NCBI GenBank assembly: GCA_014529385.2
Contig: CM043949.1
Location: 108,993,977-109,057,976, forward strand
From: Adiantum capillus-veneris
Taxonomy: Eukaryota > Streptophyta > Polypodiopsida > Polypodiales > Pteridaceae
Direction of reading: 5' to 3'
Length of the DNA: 64,000 nucleotides
The first letter of the stretch is position 1. Each line of letters begins with the position of its first letter. Below, piece by piece: positions 23,390 to 34,522 of the stretch. The notes beneath the pieces were generated by a model. That model saw only the letters and a list, made by a program, of their open reading frames with translations, was not told the DNA's origin and ran no database searches. Both the position numbers and the translations under genes were made by a program.

Positions 23390-23745
23390 GAAGATAGTAT
23401 CCCCATAAACAAGGAAAGAGTCCGTCAGATATGAATCAGGGGAACCGGATGACAGCTCATCCCATCTGAAGGTTTCCACGAACTAGGAGAACAAGATGCA
23501 AGTTCATCAAAAAATTCCTAAGAAAGGAGATCGGATGATAGTGCGTCTTAGGGTTCCAATGATTGAGACTGACGTGCCAATGAACATGGGAAGCTAAAGA
23601 AGCTACCCACAAGTCCCAGGGCACAAGGAAAGAAAGGAAAAAGGGAACCAGCTAGTAGGTCAGAGAATTCCCCAGACCCAGGATAAGATTTTTGAAGCAG
23701 ATCAGTATAATCTAGATCTAGATACTGCTTTTGCCAAGGTACACG
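23390..23745 (-). repeat. Right arm of the ~350-bp inverted repeat
   Basis: Inverted partner of 16985-17335. It lies between the A2 5' LTR and the resumed A1 sequence. Confidence 0.8.
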
Positions 23746-24951
23746 AGGCTCTTGAGAAGTCTCAAGCACGGCATAAGAAGACAGCCGACAAGATATGACG
23801 CGACTGGCAGCTAAAGGAAGATAATTGGGTGCTCTTACGGCTTGAGAAGGCACGCCTAAGGAATTGAAAAGGAAAGGAGCATCTTTTTTCGAAGCTAAGA
23901 ATGCGATACTATGGCTCTTTTCTAGATTCAAGAAAAGAAAAATGATGTATCCTTCAGACTGAAGTTGCTAGAAACTTGGAAGATTCACATTGCTTTTCAT
24001 GTGAGTCTCTTGAAAAATTTCAAGGGTGAGGTGTCAGTGGACAGGAAGCCTGAGGTGCAACCTGAAATGGAAGAGAGCGAGGAGATTCTTGTTTTGAAAC
24101 AGATACTGGCTCACCAAGAAAGAAAAGAGAACGGTAAAGTGAACGGCGGTTCTTGGTTAAGAACCATCCGGCATTGAATGTGAAGTGAATGTAGGAGGAG
24201 GACTAGCAGATACTCCTCAGATTTGGAACTTTACCTTAAGATTTCGGTCTAGCTTTGACTATTCCGAGAGATCCCTTGAATCAGCAGGGTTGAATCTGGT
24301 GCAGATGGGACTGCACGAGAGAGGGGTCACTCCGCTCCTTTATCACAGATTACCAGGATGGAATAGAGTCATTGATTTCCTTTTGGACTTCAGGGATACT
24401 GTTGTGCTGACAGTATTCTGCTATAGGACTTTATGAAAGAAGTACTTCAACATGGGAATTCCCGAAAATGAATCTGATTTGTGTGCTCACTCATGTGATT
24501 GTGAGTGCAGGTTTGCAAGACTGAATGGCTGCAGCATTTCGCTCTTGTGAGACTATGGACATGATCGCAATAAGGATTGGTTGAATCCGACATTAGTGAG
24601 GTCCTTTGTGGATCTAGATGCGATTGCTAAATACGTTACTCATGGACTTGAGAATCTATAGACATGATCGCAATAAGGATTAGTTGAATCCGACATCAGT
24701 GAGGTCCTTTGCGGATCTAGATGCAATTGCTAAATACGTTGCACAGAATCATGGTCTTAGATATGGAATCAATTTTTATGTGATTGATTTGATGTGAATG
24801 TGCATTGACTGTGTCGTCTTTGTGCAAGTGCTAGATGTGTGTTTCCTAGTGCGTCGGTACTTTGAGTCAATGTCTACTGAACTGGTTTATGGTCTCTGTC
24901 TGTTTTGCAAGCGTAAGCGAGGGCGATTACAATTCTTTCAAGACGGAGGTA
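23730..24951 (+). other. A1 integrase C-terminal (chromodomain-like) part and 3' noncoding region (fossil)
   Basis: AFAKVHEALEKSQARHKKTA, then LKEDNWVLLRLEKARLRN, then FHVSLLKNFKGEV, which is the GPY/F-type module of a chromovirus integrase. VKNHPALNV near 24160-24180 and ADTPQI near 24205 match the start of the weak chromodomain in this family. Below 24250 is noncoding sequence with a 103-bp tandem duplication (24558-24742). A purine-rich AAGACGGAGGTA lies just before the LTR at 24952. Confidence 0.75.
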
Positions 24952-25556
24952 TGTCACAAACTGATGACGTGGCATGCCTAACGGACAAAGGGCTATTGAC
25001 AACGTTGTTCCAACGTATGGGCACCCTCTTGACGCGGCCCCAAAAGGACACTAGAGAATTTAAATAAAGTTGGCAGACTACTGTACGGATTTTCGAGATT
25101 CGCGCTACTGGCGTGGCTGACTGTACGGATTTCAGTAAAACGCACTGAGTTGTTGACGTGGCAGTTCCTACGGTTTTCCGTATTTTGCGTTGGCAGCCAG
25201 CTTTTGGGAGGCCTTGTACTTTTGAGTTTGAAACTTTTATGTAACTGCTTTTGGGGCTCTACTTTTGGCATCCCTTGTAAATTTATAAGAGGCCCTAAGG
25301 CCTCACTTTGTAGAGAATATGGACGTAGAGTCTAAGAGCAGAGGTCCCTCGGGAGTTGTACTTGGCAATGATTAATATAAAAAGAAATACAGAAAGGGGC
25401 GCCAGTCTTTGGGGCCAATCCCTCTAGGCACAGAACCACGCCGGGCCGTGTCGACTCTCTCTCTCTCTCTATTAAAGCTCAGTGATTTTGAAGTTTTTGT
25501 TCGTGTGTTGCAATTGATTTTCTCACTTGGAGACTGGAGTGTCCAAGCCTGTTACA
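24952..25556 (+). repeat. 3' LTR of A1
   Basis: 605 bp, TGTCACAAACTG...CTGTTACA, followed by the GGGGG target duplication. Most differences from the 5' LTR are in the first half. Confidence 0.9.
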
Positions 25557-25561
25557 GGGGG

Positions 25562-27179
25562 TGTCAAAGTTCCTTAAAGAGAGAGAATGAAAGAGAGAGA
25601 GAGAGAGAGAGTATTAAAGTCTGCAGGCCATGTTGGCCTATGAGACAAACTGAGTCCAATGATGTCCATGTCTGTGTAGTATCATGGCTAAAAGAAAACT
25701 GATAGATGGCAGCACTGAACAAACTATGCAACTCTTGTGTCCTCCTCTAAAGCTGTGTATATAGGGGCTCTCAAAATGCATGCTAACCCTAGCATGCTTT
25801 AGGTCTACAATATTCTCTATATCAAACAAAACTACTCCCATCCCGAGGATATGTTAGGTTAAGGATTAAATATGTAGGAGAGGGCCTGAACAAGTTTGAA
25901 GAGACGAGAGACTCTTGATCGCGGGCGAAAAAACGCGAAATGCATGTGGAGCGGGAGATGGAAAAGAAAAGGCATCCAGACAATGCCCGTGCGAGTGTGT
26001 GGAGTTGAGAGAAGAAATTGTGTTTCCTCCATGGGTTGATGCGTGCTTGTGGCGCCAATCTCGTGCAGAGATGCACCATGTAATGCCATGACATGGAGGT
26101 AGAGTAATATAAGAGTATGTTCGTATAGCTTGCTTGGAGAATAAGCCCAAGACGCTTAGATAAAGAAGCAAGAGTAGCATGGCGGGGGGGGGGGTTTACA
26201 GAGGCGTAGAAACTCACACCCTCTCGCATCGGTGCGGTAAAAGAGAGAGAAGCGGGACGGCTAGCCGCCCTTGAGGTCAAACCGTCTCAAAAGAGAGGGA
26301 AGTTTCGCCAAAAACTGCCCGCAAAGGTGCTTTTGTTTTAAATTGCAAGTTTCACACCGTGGGTGGCCAATTAAGTGAGGGGTTTTAATAAATTGGCGAG
26401 TTCTAATGTTATTAAAACATTGGGCGACCATTGTATTAAAATCAGGTCATTTCATTAAAATAAAATCCTATTTAAACGAAATGCACTTACGAGGACATCT
26501 ATGGCCCGGTTCAGACGAGATGTAGGTGTCAAAGGTGCAGCAGAAAAGGGTGAATAAGATGATGAACTTGTCAGCAACCGTGAGCAAACCTCCTCTCGAG
26601 ACCGGGCAGCCAACAGATCTCGGATCTATCACGATAAATCTCCTCGTACTCAAGATCCTAGCGCGAACCCCTTACCGTACGAGCACGAGAACAATCTACA
26701 AGCAATGACACACTGAAGAGGGCGTTTGCACGACAGGAAGAGAGAGCACTAGTGTCACGAGACTGTGACAACCACTATATATATTTGTTAGTTTCTTTCC
26801 CTTGATTTTTATTTGATTTTTGGGACCTCTTGTTAAAATCACAAATGCCCAGACATTGCATGGCAAGTGTGAAACTGTCCTTGACCAAGAGTTTCACCCG
26901 GAGTCAAGAAGGGCAAGTCGCCACAGATGGTCAGGCCAGTCAGCACTGAAATCCGAGTAGTAAAAGGTTTGCCAGGCTCAGTTCAAAGTCATTTAGGCCC
27001 CTCGGCAAGACTTTTAAGTTGGTGAATACTAGAAAATTAAACCAAAGAGAGTCAAATGGACACTTGACAGTAGGGGAGCTGCATGCAAGCCAACACACTT
27101 TACAAAAGCCTCATCCAAGAGGGGGGCGCCTATTTTTGAGTGGGGGCTGATTTTTGGACTTCATTATTGTGCTACACAA

Positions 27180-27213
<34 letters not shown>

Positions 27214-28806
27214 TAGTGGGAGCAGGTGATCACAGATTTAATGGAAAGCTTGCCTTCTCCCTTGCTCTATGTAGCGCGATGATTTGCTCTCGCGCATCTC
27301 TCTCTTCCCTTTGCACATATGGTAATGCCCCACTAGTTGAGCTTCTCAGATGACTACGTACAGTTCTCGGGATTTTATGCATGTTTGCCAAGGCAGGAGC
27401 CTTCTATACAAGAATCGGATTAGTTTATTGCTAATCCCCTACAGCTACGCACAGTTCCATCGCGAAGGAATACGAAAATGGAGAGTTTTCTCGCGTGAAA
27501 ACTCGTCCGATTCGAAAGGGAAATGTCCCATTGCGTGTGGGACCTCTAAGACATGTGTAGACGTGTTTGCTCCGCTCAAAATGACGCGAAACAGAAAATT
27601 ACAGCCTGCTGTGTTTTTCCGCAGGTTTAGGGTTTTGCACCTTAACTGCAAGTTATCGCCAAGGGAGTCTCGAGAAAGCCGTGGGTGCTTGTATAGGACA
27701 ATTTAGAGAGATTTCTCGCGAGGAATCTCCTTTGATTCAAAGGGCAAGTGACCCTACAAGTGCAGGAGCTCGAGTGCTACCTAGAGGAGTGGTCGGCACG
27801 TGAATTGGAGCGCAATACAGAGAATTTAGAGAGATTTCTCGCGAGGAATCTCATCTGATTCAAAGGGCAAGTGACCCTACAGGTGCGGGAGCTCGAGGGC
27901 TACCAAGAGGAGTGGTCAGCACGTGAATCGGAGCGCAATACAGAGAATTACAGTTTGCTGTAATTTTTTGCAGGTTTAGTCCCAGGAGCATCGGGGAAGC
28001 TAGGGAATCACAGAACAAGTGTTTTGCTGTATTTTGGAGGCCAAAAACAGAGAATTCAGCGCGCTGTAATTTCTCGCCAGGTTTTGTAAAGTCCATGGAA
28101 AGTCACTGCTAACTTGGGATTTTGTCCATGGAGACTTCAACTATGGTTATGCTGCCAAAATCGAGTTAGAGTAGGGGAATTTCAGCCCGATAAAAGTGGG
28201 ACAGCTTGTAGAAGTTTACAAGTTTTTCTCAAGAGTAATAAGAATAAAGAAATATAGAGATTAAGGACTACAAATAGCTCGTTGCTGATGCCGCTTACCC
28301 TGCGCATCTTCTACTTGCAACCCAGCACCCTCCTCCCCTCTCGCCATCGCTCTCCCATCCCCTCTCCCTTCCCCCCTCGCGTTGCGCGCCAAGCCTACAG
28401 TGCGCTGCCCAGCCAGCACGTGTGCTATTTCCACGTGCGCAACCTGCCTTATCCACCCAGCCCGCCAACCCTTCCTCCCCTCCTTGCACTGCTTTCAGCA
28501 GCACGCCACTCCTCCCTCCTTGCGCTGCCCTTGGCAGCCCGCCAGCCCTTCCCACCTCGCGCTCCCTCGACTTGCTCACCCACCTCCTTTGTTGTGGGCT
28601 GATTTGCACCCTATTGGTGACGGAATCAACACATTCGCCCCCTCTTTGATAGCAGCAGACATAGAATGGCGGCCTCTACTCCACCACAAAGGGACTCCTC
28701 AAAAACTGTAACAAACTGCTGACATGTCAAAGCCTAAATAATGGAGCCAACTTACAGATGCCGACCGAGGGGCCTAAACCCTAAGAAGAACAAGCAACAG
28801 AAGAAG
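25562..28806. other. Unassigned intergenic region
   Basis: No gene is supported. The longest frame (152 codons, minus, 25822-26280) has no recognisable family and overlaps other equally open frames. Present are a G10 run near 26184, a (GT)n(GA)n tract at 27179-27213, the 123-bp tandem duplication at 27700-27949 and a C-rich stretch at 28310-28600 that gives low-complexity Pro-rich frames. Confidence 0.5.
27700..27949. repeat. Two-copy 123-bp tandem duplication
   Basis: The unit starts AATTTAGAGAGATTTCTCGCG at 27700 and again at 27823, and ends GCGCAATACAGAG. The copies are highly similar. A more diverged partial copy (TTTTCTCGCGTGAAAACTCG, ending GGGAAATG) lies upstream at about 27479-27530. 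Each unit carries an imperfect dyad, AGATTTCTCGCGAGGAATCT. Confidence 0.9.
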
Positions 28807-28845
28807 TGTCACACAGTGATGACGTGGTTGCCCGAGTGCAAAAAA

Positions 28846-29010
28846 CCCTAACCCTAATTTTTGCCAGAAACCCTAATTGCTGAAACCCTAATTCTGGAAA
28901 CCCTAACTGCTGAAACCTAATTCCAGAAACCCTAACTGCTGAAACCCTAATTCTGAAAACCCTAACCCTAAAACCTGCAAACCCTAATTCTGGAAACCCT
29001 AACCCTAAAA
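28846..29010. repeat. Degenerate interstitial telomere-type repeat (CCCTAA)n
   Basis: Twelve exact CCCTAA units in about 165 bp. Some are in direct tandem, and most are separated by spacers such as TTCTGGAAA or CTGCTGAAA that themselves repeat. The plant telomere unit is CCCTAAA. It sits inside the U3 part of a solo LTR, so it is probably an LTR component and not a chromosome-fusion scar. Confidence 0.85.
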
Positions 29011-29388
29011 CTGCAACAGCTTGGCTGATTTCCGAAAATTGCGCTGGCATGATGACGTGGCAGGTTGTACGGATTTCCGTGATTTACGCTTGCAGCTTTT
29101 GGCATTGCTTTTTGGACCAAAAGCTTTTGAGTTTGAAAGCTTTTTTAACTGCTTTTTGGATCAGAAGCTTTTGATTTTAAAAGCTTTTCATGTAAACTGC
29201 TTTTTAGGCCAAGGGCCTTTAAATATGAGGCTAGGGCTCATTCTCTAGCATGCTTCCTGGAGAAGGTGCAGAGTCTGGAGTACCGGCTTGTACTTTGATG
29301 ATGCAATATAAAGAAATACCGAAAGGGGCGCCAAGGTTTGGGGCCAATACTCTCTAGGGTGGAATTCCGCCACTCCGTGTCGCGTGTC

Positions 29389-29389
<1 letters not shown>

Positions 29390-29451
<62 letters not shown>
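29390..29451. repeat. (CT)31 microsatellite
   Basis: About 31 CT units within the solo LTR, at the place where A-family LTRs carry a much shorter CT run. Confidence 0.95.
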
Positions 29452-29453
<2 letters not shown>

Positions 29454-29667
29454 AGTTCTGTTGTTATTGAAGTGCTAAAAGTCTGCTCAGTCTATTCTTT
29501 TCTATTGGCACGTGGTGCCTGCCTTGTGACAGAAGCCCCCTCGCCTGACCCTGCGAAGCCGACCCTTTGACTTGCTCTTTCACCAAAAGAGCAAGCGAGC
29601 TTGATGGCCGAGGTGGAACACTTAAAATCCTCCTCGGTTATCTGCAAGATTATTGGCACTCGACCCA

Positions 29668-30782
29668 TGTTGGGTTAAAGGCCTAAATAACCCCTTTTGT
29701 ACGTTTTTATACTTTGCCCAGGTTCAATGTGAACCTGGACATATTTTTTTAAAGTCACTTATAATAAAAGTGGGAAAGCCCAAAACTCACTTATTGAGTT
29801 TTTCCCAAAAACGTGCGAGCTCTCTCTCTCTGTGATTTTGATCCCTAGCGCTTCTGCTCTCCTGCATCTGTGTCTGGCTCTACCCCGGCCCAATCCTGCA
29901 CTCCTTCACCTCGTGCATCTCCCGGTAGCCTCTTCTTCGCACTTTCAACTGGTATCAGAGCTCTAGGGTTCAAAATAGGACCTGCGTAGTCTGTTGGACA
30001 ACAAGTTAAATTTGCTCTCCCGCGACAATTTTCACTTCCATCACGAAGCCCCTTGCTTTCGAGGTCAAGAAAGTCACCAAAACAGCCAAAACTACCCAAA
30101 ACATGCTGTTTTTAGGTCAAAACAGGCTAAAACAGCAATACGCAAATGTAACAAATTTGTGGGATCACATGTATTGATAGTTTCTGCGAGGATTTGAGTG
30201 AAAAGCTGAGTACAGGTGATTTAAATCACATATTCAACTGAAAATTCAGATTTGGACAGTTTCATGTAAAGAAATTGCGGTCTATCGTATGCAAAGTCTT
30301 GTGGTTGCTCCTATTTGCTGAAATTTTCAGCCTATTGCATCTCTCTTGTATACACACTTGTGGTTGAGCTAAGATGGCTTCTACCTCTTCCACATCTGAC
30401 ATTGAAAGTTTGATGGAAATCAAACGGTTCGATGGTCAAGGCTTCGACCTCTAGCAAGAACGCATGAAAGGTATCCTTTTCTTAAAGGATTGTGAAGATG
30501 CATTGGAAGAGAATAAGCCGCAAGGTTTGTCTGATGAAGAGTGGGCCAAGTTGAATAAGAAGGCTATCAATGATGACATTTTGACGGATATCAAGCGTTT
30601 AGACTCTGCTTACGCATATGGCAAAAGCTAAAGTCTAATTATGAGAACACGACGCCTGTGAACCATGTGCATTTGATGCGAAAGTTAGTGAATATGCATC
30701 TTGATGACTCGAAGTCAACTTCTGAGCATTTGAGTGCTTTTACAGGTGTGTTGAGTCAGTTGCAGGATAGTGGGCTTTAGCA
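29668..30782 (+). mobile_element. 5' end of a Ty1/Copia element (fossil)
   Basis: Candidate LTR of about 280 bp from TGTTGGGTTAAAGG (29668) to about 29947. It is followed by the exact primer site TGGTATCAGAGC at 29950-29961, a 400-bp leader and a Copia gag start near 30374 (MASTSSTSDIESLMEIKRFD, then LFLKDCEDALEENKP). It is cut off at about 30782 where a family A LTR begins. Only this 5' end remains and it is broken. Confidence 0.7.
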
Positions 30783-33700
30783 TCAAAGTACAAGAGAGTA
30801 GGCAAGCGCTCACTCTCAAACTCTACGTCCAGATACTCTGACTTGTGAGGCCCTGCCCACCAATTTAAAGGTTACAAGGGATGCCCAAAAGCAAAGCCCC
30901 AAAAGCTGTTCTTTTAAAAGCTTTGCAAAATAAAGCAATTTGACCCCAAAAGCTTCTCAAAATATTGCGTAGGATTTTAGCTGCGCAAAAAGCAAGTCTC
31001 CGTACAGCTGCCCGTAAATCACGGAATTCCGTACGCTCAGTCACGTCAGTCTATCAACGAAAAATGCGCCGCAAAATCCGGGAGTCCGTATAGTACTGCC
31101 ACGTCAACATGTCAGCGGACTTTCCAAGATCTGCCAACCGGGGTGTGTGTGTGTCTGCTACCCACTCAAAGTGTGTCTAGGGGCCAACCACGTCACCAGT
31201 TTGTGACATACCCCTCTCTTGAAAGCATTGTAATCGCCCTCGATTACGCTTGCAAAGCAAACAAAGGCCATAAACTGTCTTAACAGACACTGACGGTTAG
31301 TGCCGACACACTAGGAACAACACATCTAGCACATGTACCTATTGACAGTCACATCACAGGACATCACATGACAAATCACATTCAACAATCATTCCAATCT
31401 CAGACCATGATTAATCGGCAACGTATTTAGCAATCGTACCTAGATCCAGTCGGGACCTCGCAGATGCCCGAGTGACTAATCCTTATTGCAATCATGCCTG
31501 AAAGACCTATATCACATGATGTCTATGTTCTACCTCATCCTTGGAGAAGACAATAATGTCATCAAAGAAAGTGCCAACAAAAGATCTGTACTCTCTGAAA
31601 ATCATGTCCATCATTCGGTTAAAAGTTTTTGATGCATTGGTAAGGCCAAAAGGCATCACCAAAAATTCATATAAACCGAAGGTCGTCCAAAAAGCTGTCT
31701 TGTAGACATCTCCTGGCGCGATTCGGATTTGATGATATCCGCTCTTCAAATCGATCCTGCTGAAACAAGAGGATCCCTATAGTCGGTCAAGAATATTATC
31801 AATCCTAGGAATCAGAAATCTGTTCTTGATGGTGATTTTGTTGAGAGCTCTATAATCGATGCACATTCTACAAGATCCATCGTTCTTCAAAACCAACAAT
31901 ATCGGAGAGCAGTAAGGTGAAGTGCTCGGCTGGATAAGACCCTTTTCCAAGAGGTCTTTCACTTGGTTCATAATCGCTTCATTATGGGCTCGGCTCACAC
32001 GGTAAGGTGGCCGGTTCGGTGGTGTGCTTCCAAGTATCAGATCATTAGTATGATCCTCAGGACGAGCTTGTGGCAACTCGCCCGGCAGGCCCTCAGAGAA
32101 ACAATCAGCATGATTGTGGAGAAAATCTTGGCGTTCTTTTTCGAGGTCAAAATATATTCGACCTTCAATCATCATTCAGTTCTCTGAATTTCATCAAGTA
32201 CAATCTTTGTGCCCTTCATTTGTCAAAGTCGCTTTCTCAGCCCAATAGTCAACCACCGCGTTGTTCTTGTGCTACCAAGGGATTTCGAGGAGGACGTCAC
32301 AACCTCCTAAGAGCATTACGTAGAAGTCCTCGTGCCCAAAACACCACTGACATTGCGAACGAAGTTTGCCAATGATCGGTGTAATGGCAACATCCCGTCC
32401 GGTTGCCACTAGAACTACCTCCGCCTATGGCCTCAGCCTGTCGAGCGTAATTCCAAATCGAGCCGCCAATTCAAGTGAAAAGAAGTTGGCCTTGGCTCCT
32501 CCATCAAAGAAAATGAGAGTTTCCTGATCTATCACTTTTCCCTAAGTGCGGCAAAGTTTTGTACTTTCGTTCATCTGATTCAGTTCGGGCCCCACGCAAT
32601 GTGGTACCAGTTCTGCTTTCATCTACTGCTCTAGAACTCTCTAGCCTGTCTTCAATTTGTTCTTGCTATGCCTTTTCGGGGCACTTTGCGGAGATGTGTC
32701 CAAATTCCCCGCAACCAAAACACTTCCCCTCTTTGAGATAGATAGCCCTTTCTCTAAGAGTCTGTCAGGGACGTGTATCTTTCTTTTCTTTTCTTTGGAA
32801 CTCTTGCTCTTTCTACTTTCATTATTAGAAGTATGTTGGGTTCTCTGAGTCAAACTCTCATCAATGGGGTAAGTCAGATTGCCCAAGTGTATGGCAAAAC
32901 CCCGTTTCGCATGACCCATGAATTCTTGAATGGAATTTGACTTTTGTTCCGAGCAGTAGTCTCGGATCTCCGTAGGAAGTCCGCAGCAAAACCGCTCAAT
33001 CTGTTCTTTAAACGAGACCTTCTTAAATGAAGGTAGTGGTAGAAAAGAGCTCCAAAATCTCTCGCAATCAGCATCCAAAGAATCTCCCTTAGTCATCCGA
33101 AGATGATTCCAAGCGGTTCATCTATCTCGTTCGTACTCCCAAGTCAACCGAGAAGAAATAAAGAGCCTTTTGAATTTCAACCATGTAACTAGAGCTTCCT
33201 TCCTCACAAGAAGAGTGGACCACCATGTTCGAGCATTTCGGAACCCAGAAAAGGATTCAAATTTAATCGGTTGTCCACTTTCTTTAAATTCTTTTGTTGT
33301 CTTGCTCGTCTTCGAGGAAGTCATATTGGTTGGCTCTGTAGAAGTGCGTCTTTTCAAGAGTGCTTGTCCATGTCTTTCTGCGAATACAGGTTCCGCTTTT
33401 CTACACTCGTCTGTCTTTTCGGCTTTCCTCCCTACCTGAGAGGAGAAGCAATGACCACACGCCGTCTCGAGTAAATCTTATCAGTCGGATAATTCTTCAG
33501 GTGTTTCGCCAATCTTGGATCCCTGGAGTACTTAATCAATCTGTTCACACATATGCCAATCTGTAGTTGTCGTTTGTGTTCCTTTCTGACAAACTTATCT
33601 GGAAAAAAAATTGCCCGAATCTTCATTCTTTTCTTCAGTTCCTGCGCCAGATCTTCAACTTTTCTTTGCCTTCCCACTGAGAGGTGTCATCTCTATCAGA

Positions 33701-34522
33701 TTCTCCACAAGAACCTATGTGTGTAATCTGGGATTCTTTATGGCTTTATGCCCTGTAAGACAGAGCGATGAAGACGGGAGCGCGCCCAATGCGCGATGTA
33801 TGAAGGGTGGGAGTGGCTAATATGTCTGGGGTCGAGACACAAAGAATCTTTCTCAAAAGCTGTGCGCGCTGCAAAAAGGATCAGATCCTCCGTAGAAGAA
33901 GAATCTTTCTGTGCTCTAATACAACTGTAACAAACTTGGACACTCCAAGTCAAGATTCTACCGCGACACAACAGAGACTCACTTAAAAACAGTCCACAAT
34001 TCGCAATTGATTCGACACGGCCCGGTGGAGTTCCATGCCTAGAAATATTGGCCCCAAAGACTGGCACCCCTTTCGGTATTTCTTTCTGTATTAATCTGTG
34101 TTCAAAGTACGAGAGTAGGCAGGCGCTCACTCTCAGACTCTGCGTCCAGATGCTCTGAGTTGTGAGGCCTTGCCCACCAATTTAAAGGTTACAAGGGATG
34201 CCCAAAAGCAGAGCCCCAAAAGCTGTTCCTTTAAAAACTTTGCAAAATAAAGCAATTTGACCCCAAAAGCTTCTCAAAATATTGCATAGGATTTTAGTTG
34301 CGCAAAAAGCAGGTCTCCGTACAGCTGCCCGTAAATCATGGAATCCGTACATTCAGCCACGTCAGCCTATCAACGGAAAATGCCCCCCCAAATCTGGGAG
34401 TCCGTATGGTACTACCACATCTGCATGTCAGCGAACTTTTCGGGATCTGCCAGCCGGGGTGTGTGTGTATCTACTGCCCACTCAAAGTGTGTCCAGGGGC
34501 CAGCCACGTCACCAATTTGTGC
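30783..34522 (-). mobile_element. Ty3/Gypsy chromovirus copy A3, internally shortened (fossil)
   Basis: Same family as A1, minus strand. 5' LTR at 33926-34522 with a degraded primer site beside it. gag at about 33420-32560 has a CCHC knuckle near 32725-32680 (C-F-G-C...H...C). Protease lies at about 32530-32240 and reverse transcriptase at about 32180-31510 ([30 protein letters not shown]-type palm with a TFFDDIIVF box). The family 3' noncoding sequence (31500-31210) then leads to a partial 3' LTR (31209-30783). RNase H and integrase are missing. The far end of the 3' LTR is lost and abuts the Copia piece. It is old, with many breaks. Confidence 0.85.
33926..34522 (-). repeat. 5' LTR of A3
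   Basis: About 597 bp. Reads on the minus strand from a mutated TG(C)ACAAATTGGTGACG end near 34522 to TTTGTTACA at 33926. It is close to the A2 LTR and to the partial LTR at 30783-31209. Confidence 0.8.

Larger units (their letters stand above)
16985..23745 (-). mobile_element. Inverted complex with family A copy A2, inserted in A1 (fossil)
   Basis: Minus-strand Ty3/Gypsy of the same family as A1. Read on the minus strand it has a 5' LTR (22841-23379), primer site (22828-22839), gag region (about 22700-22130), protease (about 22100-21790), the end of reverse transcriptase with RNase H and integrase (about 19420-17950), then a second gag-like piece (about 17900-17340). A third element occupies about 19420-21779. 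The whole block is bordered by inverted copies of one segment at about 16985-17335 and 23390-23745. No matching 3' LTR was found inside it. It is clearly rearranged, with many breaks, and old. Confidence 0.75.
10198..25556 (+). mobile_element. Nested complex: Ty3/Gypsy chromovirus A1 with internal insertions (fossil)
   Basis: Outer shell of a 15.4-kb nest. Two direct LTRs (10198-10797 and 24952-25556) begin TGTCACAAACT and end TGTTACA. The flanking bases are GGGGG on both sides (10193-10197 and 25557-25561), a 5-bp target duplication, so both ends belong to one insertion. Its own parts lie in order on the plus strand: primer site, gag region, protease, reverse transcriptase, RNase H, integrase, a chromodomain-like C terminus and 3' noncoding sequence. 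A non-autonomous LTR element splits it at 12759-15599. A 6.8-kb inverted complex splits it again between integrase and the C-terminal part. The LTRs differ at very roughly one position in ten over their first half, so it is old. It carries many breaks and is not functional. Confidence 0.88.
28807..29531 (+). mobile_element. Solo LTR of a Ty3/Gypsy family related to A (fossil)
   Basis: Begins TGTCACACAGTGATGACG and ends CTTGTGACA. GAAG lies on both sides (28803-28806 and 29532-29535); AGAAG repeats if the terminal A is shared. It shares the A-family LTR landmarks TGACGTGGC, GAAAGGGGCGCCA and TTTGGGGCCAATA but is a distinct subfamily. No primer site or internal domain follows, so it appears to be a recombined solo LTR. 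It contains the telomere-like tract and a long CT tract. Confidence 0.7.

Noticed and set aside
25822-26280. 152-codon minus-strand frame
   Set aside because: No recognised domain. Other frames are equally open over the same bases, and a G-run crosses it.
28282-28602. Pro/Ser-rich 106-codon frame
   Set aside because: C-rich low-complexity sequence open in several frames on both strands.
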